Source of the DNA: Capsicum annuum
Lineage: Eukaryota > Streptophyta > Magnoliopsida > Solanales > Solanaceae
NCBI RefSeq assembly: GCF_002878395.1
Contig: NC_061115.1
Span: forward strand, 53,939,352-54,003,351
Direction of reading: 5' to 3'
DNA length: 64,000 bases
Both the position numbers and the translations under genes were made by a program. Positions 59,206-64,000 of this stretch are shown here, one piece after another. Every line of letters starts with the position of its first letter. Positions within the stretch are counted from its first letter, which is position 1. The notes beneath the pieces are model-generated. The model was not told where the DNA came from, searched no databases, and saw nothing but the letters and a program-made list of their open reading frames with translations.

Positions 59206-59283
59206 GAACTACGTGCGACCTGATTCTCCTCTCTCGGGAGTGAGATACGTAGGCTGCCCTATTTCGGGCTCGGTCCAACCGAA
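59206..59283 (+). other. stem-loop motif, copy 3 (after integrase)
   Basis: The outer stem is CTACG (59209-59213) with CGTAG (59248-59252). The inner stem is CTCC (59226-59229) with GGAG (59237-59240). A following GGGCTCGGTCC parallels GGGTTCGATC of copy 2. Confidence 0.7.
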
Positions 59284-59554
59284 TAAAGATTTAAGATTCA
59301 CCCAATCAACAAAACTGGGGCATGAGTTAATGTGTGGTTTGAGTCGATTTCAAAAGTTGAAAGTCCCACCCCCACTTCAAGTATCGTTGAGCCCCTTACC
59401 ATCTTTTCTAACCTAAACCAAAAGTCAAGTTACAACCAAAGAAAGTCCTTCAGATCAATTTTTGATAATGTTAAGGCTAAGCATGCAATGGATATGATGA
59501 TACATTGTGAAGTACCACTTGTCTCCCTCAGCATAAGAAATCAGGAAAGAAATA

Positions 59555-59760
59555 CAAAAATGAGAGTGTCTTATTGGTGAAAACCCCCGTGGGCATCATA
59601 AGGGGATGGTGAGTTGAGAGAAAATGAAAATGAGAGAGTCTTATTAGTGAAAACCCTTGCAGACACCATAAGGCGATGGTGAGTGGAGAGAAATAAAAAT
59701 GAGAGTCTTATTGGAGAAAACCCTCACGGGCACCGTAAGGCGATGGAGAGTTCAAGAGAA
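59555..59760 (+). repeat. tandem repeat, three units of about 70 bp
   Basis: The phrases GAGAGTGTCTTATTGGTGAA and CACCRTAAGGCGATGGTGAG recur three times in the 3' untranslated region of the Ogre-like element. Confidence 0.8.
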
Positions 59761-60562
59761 AAGTGAAAAGTGAAAAGTGAAAAGAAAAAGATTTGTTGGC
59801 GAAAGTCATTTAAGATGTCGACAATCGAACGTGATGAATGAGTCCAATGGATTTGAAGAAGCGGCTCAGCGGCAAAGGCACGAACTCAACAACAAATGGG
59901 TAGTTTGGATAGGGAGATCAGGCAGCTCAATCCAAAATGCATGTCATACTCATTGGAGTTGGTTGTCGTATTCAGATAAGTTTTCTTTTTGAATATGGGA
60001 CAATGCCCTTTTCTTTCATTTACATATTCATGCTTTTTGTCTTTTTATGTCATTTATCAAAATAAAAGTCACCATCATTTCTTTACATGTTAAGTCAAGT
60101 CTGTGTCAAAACAAGCAAGAAGGGATTTCAAAATTTACTACCAGTCTTTCCAATTATATGAGGAAAAGCCAAGGAACAGCCCAGGAAAAAAATATGATGG
60201 TAATTCAACACGAAGCAAAGGAAGTCTATCAACCGACAGGCTATTGGATTCATAGAAACATTCAGATTTGGGAAAAGAGTGCACCTCAGGGGCATGGTAA
60301 AATGAAAACCCATTGTTTGAGTCAGAACTCATTTCCCTCAATCTGGATCCGGGGCAATGATGCGGCAAGACAGGGCAAGTGTTAGCGATTTGGAACAAAG
60401 ATGAAAGGAACGAGTGCTGGGCAGATACCTGAGAAGCCAAGATCTGCAAGCCACCACTAAGTTTTTAACTGACAAATTTTCTTTGTTGATATAGGGGCAA
60501 ATTCGCTTCACTAAATTCAGCTATCATTGGAAATGCACATCCAAGGGATTTTACTTTCTGTC

Positions 60563-61295
60563 CAGGACCCTCCTGAAAAATAGGATTTTACTTTCTGTTC
60601 AGGACCCTCCTGCAAAATGGAAAATGGGATTTTACTTGATGTTCAGGACCCTCCGGAAAAATGAGATTTTACTTTATGTTCAGGACCCTCCTGAAAAATG
60701 AGATTTTACTTTATGTTCAAGACCCTCCTAAAAAATGGGATTTTACTTTATGTTCAGGACCCTCCTGGAAAATGGGATTTTACTTTATGTTCAGGACCCT
60801 CCTGGAAAAATGAGATTTTACTATATGTTCAGGACCCTCCTGCAAAATGAGATTTTACTTTCTGTTCAGGACCCTCCTGAAAAATGGGATTTTACTTTCT
60901 GTTCAGGACCTTCCTGCAAAATGGGATTTCTTTCTGTTCAGGACCCTCCTGCAAAATGGGATTTTACTTTCTGTTCAGGACCCTCCTGCAAAATGAGATT
61001 TTACTTTATGTTCAGGACCCTCCTGAAAAATGAAATTTTATTTTATGTTCAAGACCCTCCTTAAAAAATGGGATTTTATTTTATGTTCAGGACCCTCCTG
61101 AAAAAATGGGATTTTACTTTATGTTCAGGACCCTCCTGAAAAAATGAGATTTTACTTTATGTTCAGGACCCTCCTGAAAATGGGATTTTACTTTATGTTC
61201 AGGACCCTCCTAAAAAATGGGATTTTACTTGCTGTTCAGGACCCCCATGAAAAATGGGACCTTACTTTCTGTTCAGGACCCTCCTGGAAAATGGA
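60563..61295 (+). repeat. tandem array, about 20 units of 38 bp
   Basis: The unit is built on GTTCAGGACCCTCCTGAAAA followed by ATGGGATTTTACTTTMT. I counted 20 occurrences of the GACCCTCC-type core. Units differ by a few bases. Repeat-rich 3' regions are known for Ogre/Tat elements and can seed satellites. An ORF through the array (60735-61064) is a by-product of the repeat. Confidence 0.93.
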
Positions 61296-61377
61296 ACAAC
61301 GCTTTCAAAAATGAAATACTACTTTATTATAGTTCTTGTTTGGGATAATTTTCGTTCTAGTTTTAATTTTGGGTTTC

Positions 61378-61600
61378 AGGAGCCCGCCTGAAGAACAGGG
61401 TGATGAAATAGCAAGTCAGAGGCCCGCCTGGAGAACAGAGTGAAGAAATGAAAGTCAAGCAACAAAGTGATGAAATAGCAAGTCAGGAGCCCGCCTGGAG
61501 AATAGGGTGAAGAAACGAAAAGTCAAGCAACAAAGCGAAGCAATTGAAAGCCAAGCAACAAGTTGAAAAAAATTGCAAGTTAGGAGCCCGCCTGAAGAAG
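61378..61600 (+). repeat. second repeat array (GAGCCCGCCTGRAGAA units)
   Basis: Four copies of CAGGAGCCCGCCTGGAGAAY are spaced by 40 to 85 bases and mixed with GTCAAGCAACAAAG repeats. Confidence 0.75.
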
Positions 61601-61946
61601 AGGGTGATAAAAGTCGAGTCAAGAGCCAACAGAAGCTGTATAGATAGGATTTTTGTAGTTTCATTTATGTTTTAACTTGTAATTTTCATTTTTGGATGTA
61701 ATAACACAGCCGCGGATCGGAACCTCGATGGAACCTCACTCGACTCTCCAACTCGATATAGTCCATCTCCTTCCGATCCTTGGAGATACTTGTCACTCGA
61801 TCCTCTCATAATGTGAGTAGATGGGATGTCTTAAGTCAAAACCCGGTTGTCCTTCTTCCTTCTGTTTCTTTCTTTGGATAATGGTCGAGTCAAAATTTGG
61901 TCTCGCTGTCTACTTCTTTGTCTGAAAACACTTCATGTTTACATTC

Positions 61947-61956
61947 AAAGGGGGCA
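61947..61956 (+). promoter_or_regulatory. polypurine tract
   Basis: AAAGGGGGCA lies just before the 3' LTR start at 61960, in the position that primes plus-strand synthesis. Confidence 0.75.
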
Positions 61957-61959
61957 TGA

Positions 61960-62668
61960 TGTAGACACCTAATTTCGTCCCTCCCCGATGTCGTTCTACC
62001 CATTTTTACCTTATCCTACCGTGTACCCTCACCCGTGGGATAATCCCTCCACAAAATGACAAAAATAACAACCCCCTAACTAATTTTGTTTTATCCTAAT
62101 ATTCTAACAACCCACCCAATTAAAAAAACACTACCTACCCTATCCTAACAAACTCTACCCCACATCACCACTACCCCCTATCCCACGTGACCCCACCTAC
62201 CTCACCACTACCCCACCCTCACCTCATATATACACACACAAAAGGGACCATCATTTTTTGTGGACATTACATTTTGAATTGTTTTGTTTTATTTATCGTT
62301 TGATTGTTTTGCGCGCTTTTATGTGGTTTATACACTTCGTAGAGTCAAAAATAATCGATACACTTTACCAAGCGACCGTGGTTGAACCACGGGATCAAGA
62401 GGTGCCTAACACCTTCCCCTCGGTCAACAGAATTCCTTAGGCGGAATCTCTGTTCGCAAACCAGTTTAAAGAGTCAAATGGTTTTGAAAAGGATTTTCTA
62501 ATAGTGACTTGGCACACCAATTATGCCAAGTGGCGACTCTGAATAAAAAAAAATGTAAATAATTCTTTTTCGAAACAAATTTTCATTTTCTTGTCACTTA
62601 AAATAATAAAACCCTTTCGAACTTAAAAATATAAATCTTTTTGGAGCACGTAAAAAAGGGGTGTGACA
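61960..62668 (+). repeat. 3' LTR of the Ogre-like element (709 bp, internally deleted)
   Basis: The first 270 and last 420 bases match the 5' LTR closely. The middle 1.29 kb is absent, the join being CCATCATTTTTTGTGGACAT near 62255. Confidence 0.92.
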
Positions 62669-62935
62669 ATATATATATATATATATAGATATAGATATAT
62701 AGCTCAGAATAGAGTGAGGACTGAATTTGATCTGTCTATTTGTTGATAATACTTGCTTAATTCAGGTCAACTCATAACACACTGTAAACCATCCATGCTC
62801 AAGCTAATATGCATGTGATGATTGTAATGCACTTCAGTGCTAAAACACATAAGATCCCTGATTACATCTTTACTCACATAGGGTGGCATCATAGATCTAA
62901 AACTCTATATTCAGTTATGCAGATTTTTTTTTTTT

Positions 62936-63025
62936 TTGATAACCCAGGTATCCGGGCCAGCTTTCGCGCACCTCAACTAGTTCCACGGGATACCTTACCT
63001 CCCACCAGCAGCAAGTATCAAGCAC
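62936..63025 (-). mobile_element. SINE 3' fragment
   Basis: After a T run, GATAACCCAGGTATCCGGGC, CGCGCACCTCAACTAGTTCC and ACCTCCCACCAGCAGCAAG are the reverse of the TS/SolS-type SINE 3' end. Confidence 0.65.
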
Positions 63026-63225
63026 CGAAACAAATGGAAGAGCAAATTTCTTTTAGTTCAACAACACAATGTATCACCTTCCCTCTAATACACCTCTTTC
63101 GTTCACCCTAGACCCGACCACCAATATATAGGACATGTCAAAAATGAAGACTAAAGACAAAGATTCAAGACAGCACAAAGATGCGATGTCCACGGAATTT
63201 TAAATTAAAATGTAGGGTACATCAC

Positions 63226-63303
63226 ACAAAAACAGGCTCTCTACTTCACCTGAGGTATGGTTGTGTACACTTTACCCTCCCCAGTGGGTATGTTGTTGTT
63301 GTT
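63226..63303 (+). mobile_element. short RTE-tail insertion with 9-bp TSD
   Basis: The conserved LINE 3' end (ACAGGCTCTCTACTTCACCT...CTCCCCAGTGGGTATG) and (TTG)n are flanked by GTACATCAC at 63217-63225 and 63304-63312. About 80 bp in total. Confidence 0.75.
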
Positions 63304-63795
63304 GTACATCACCCATAAACCAAAACAATATTCTCTAGTCCTTAGATTATGCAATATTCTCTATTCCATAGATTATGTAACTACTCAAGTAAGCTTACAT
63401 AATACAATCATGACCCAAATTTAAGTTTAACATAACATAAACACTATTTGAGTTTAACTTGCACAGCCATCGAGTTTTAATTGAAATTAGGCAATAATTA
63501 AGATGAAATTAGCCAATCATCTTTTCCCAATAAAAACTAGGCCATCATTGAGATTTCCAAAGTTATTCATTTCCTAAGACCAATTAACTTGTTCCTACTG
63601 AATAAGATTGAATCATTATATAGCAATTCAAACATAAACCAATAAAGGGGGAAACTGTTGGTTATCACACCGACGCAATCCTTAAAATCAATTGTATAGA
63701 CAGCAATTTTAAGCATAGCGAATACTGAATTTGGACCCCAAGATTCTTCAAACTAATTTGCACATTTAATTGCCCAAGCTACCTCGGTATATTAA

Positions 63796-64000
63796 ATACT
63801 CCCTCCATTTCATTTATTCCTACTTTCCTTTTTAGTTCATTTCAAGAAGAATGCCTCTTTCCTTTTTTGGCAACTAATTTATTCTAACTTTCGACGTGGC
63901 ATGTTTAAGACTACAAGGTTAAAAGACATTTTGGTACATACAACATATCTTTAGCTTAAGACAATAAGATTCAAAAATCTTCTTTACTTCCTCAAACTAT
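63796..64000. mobile_element. MITE-like end (CTCCCTCCATTTCATTTATT), cut by window edge
   Basis: ACTCCCTCCATTTCATTTAT is a terminus seen in many plant MITEs. The other end would lie beyond 64000. Confidence 0.45.

Larger units (their letters stand above)
46429..62668 (+). mobile_element. Ogre-like Ty3/gypsy (Tat lineage) retrotransposon, 16.2 kb
   Basis: LTRs share their ends (TGTAGACACCTAATTTCGTC...GTGTGACA). ATATA flanks both sides inside an AT microsatellite. A primer site TGGCGACTCTGCTGGGGAG lies 4 bases after the 5' LTR, and an AAAGGGGGCA polypurine tract precedes the 3' LTR. Internal order: extra ORF1 with a plant-mobile-domain-like protein, gag, protease, RT, RNase H, archaeal-type RNase H, integrase, long 3' region with tandem arrays. 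An extra 5' ORF, archaeal RNase H and repeat-rich 3' region are the known marks of Ogre/Tat elements. Coding regions hold several stops and frameshifts. Confidence 0.93.

Noticed and set aside
60735..61064. 109-codon repetitive ORF
   Set aside because: It only reads through the 38-bp tandem array; the repeat explains the open frame.
60563..61295. Possible CRISPR-like array
   Set aside because: Repeats are directly adjacent with no unique spacers, and the host is a plant; it is a retroelement tandem repeat.

Overview
The window looks like a repeat-rich plant nuclear genome, most likely from the Solanaceae. It is AT-rich with GT-AG introns. It carries RTE-type LINEs ending in (TTG)n, tRNA-derived SINEs of the type common in nightshades, Ty1/copia fragments, and a Tat/Ogre-type Ty3/gypsy element with an archaeal-type RNase H. 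The family and genus assignment is inference; no comparison was run.

The only host gene I can support is on the minus strand. It encodes a DExH-box RNA helicase with a C-terminal double-stranded RNA binding domain (DHX36-like plant group, closest in memory to Arabidopsis AT2G01130). I placed 19 exons by GT/AG junctions and family alignment, from the stop codon at 8050 up to an exon at 44226-44278. The 18 better-supported exons sum to 3192 nt and keep one open frame (about 1063 residues plus stop). Motifs I, II, III, V and VI are present. The N-terminal exon(s) were not found and probably lie beyond 64000, so the gene may exceed 56 kb.

Layout. 1-3420: 5' part of a degenerate minus-strand copia element. 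4.5-7.1 kb: candidate hAT-like element with a long inverted repeat inside. 8.05-10.6 kb: eight 3'-terminal helicase exons. 10.6-13.8 kb: intron with two SINEs and a MITE. 13.8-14.9 kb: three helicase exons. 14.9-26.0 kb: an 11 kb intron holding a complete LTR element (15806-20051, TSD AAGAG) with an orphan ORF and no pol, a candidate Helitron (20866-23991) with a nested LINE, and a second LINE copy. 26.0-26.6 kb: three exons with motifs I-III. 26.6-35.5 kb: intron with a hAT-like element, an old LINE split by a copia element, and a SINE. 35.46-35.55 kb: one isolated 96-bp exon. 35.6-43.2 kb: intron with a minus-strand LINE fragment and a PIF/Harbinger-like MITE that contains a LINE and a deleted copia element. 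43.2-44.3 kb: four exons. 44.3-45.3 kb: hAT-like element. 46.4-62.7 kb: Ogre-like gypsy element with 1998-bp and 709-bp LTRs.

The most interesting signals are: (i) a stem-loop-like motif repeated three times at ORF boundaries of the Ogre-like element, with a fixed outer stem and changing but still pairable inner stems; (ii) the non-autonomous LTR element with its unrecognised 448-residue ORF and a possible spliced leader; (iii) a copia insertion whose two terminal LTRs are unrelated although it splits one LINE; and (iv) a helicase frame that stays intact despite tens of kilobases of nested transposons in its introns.
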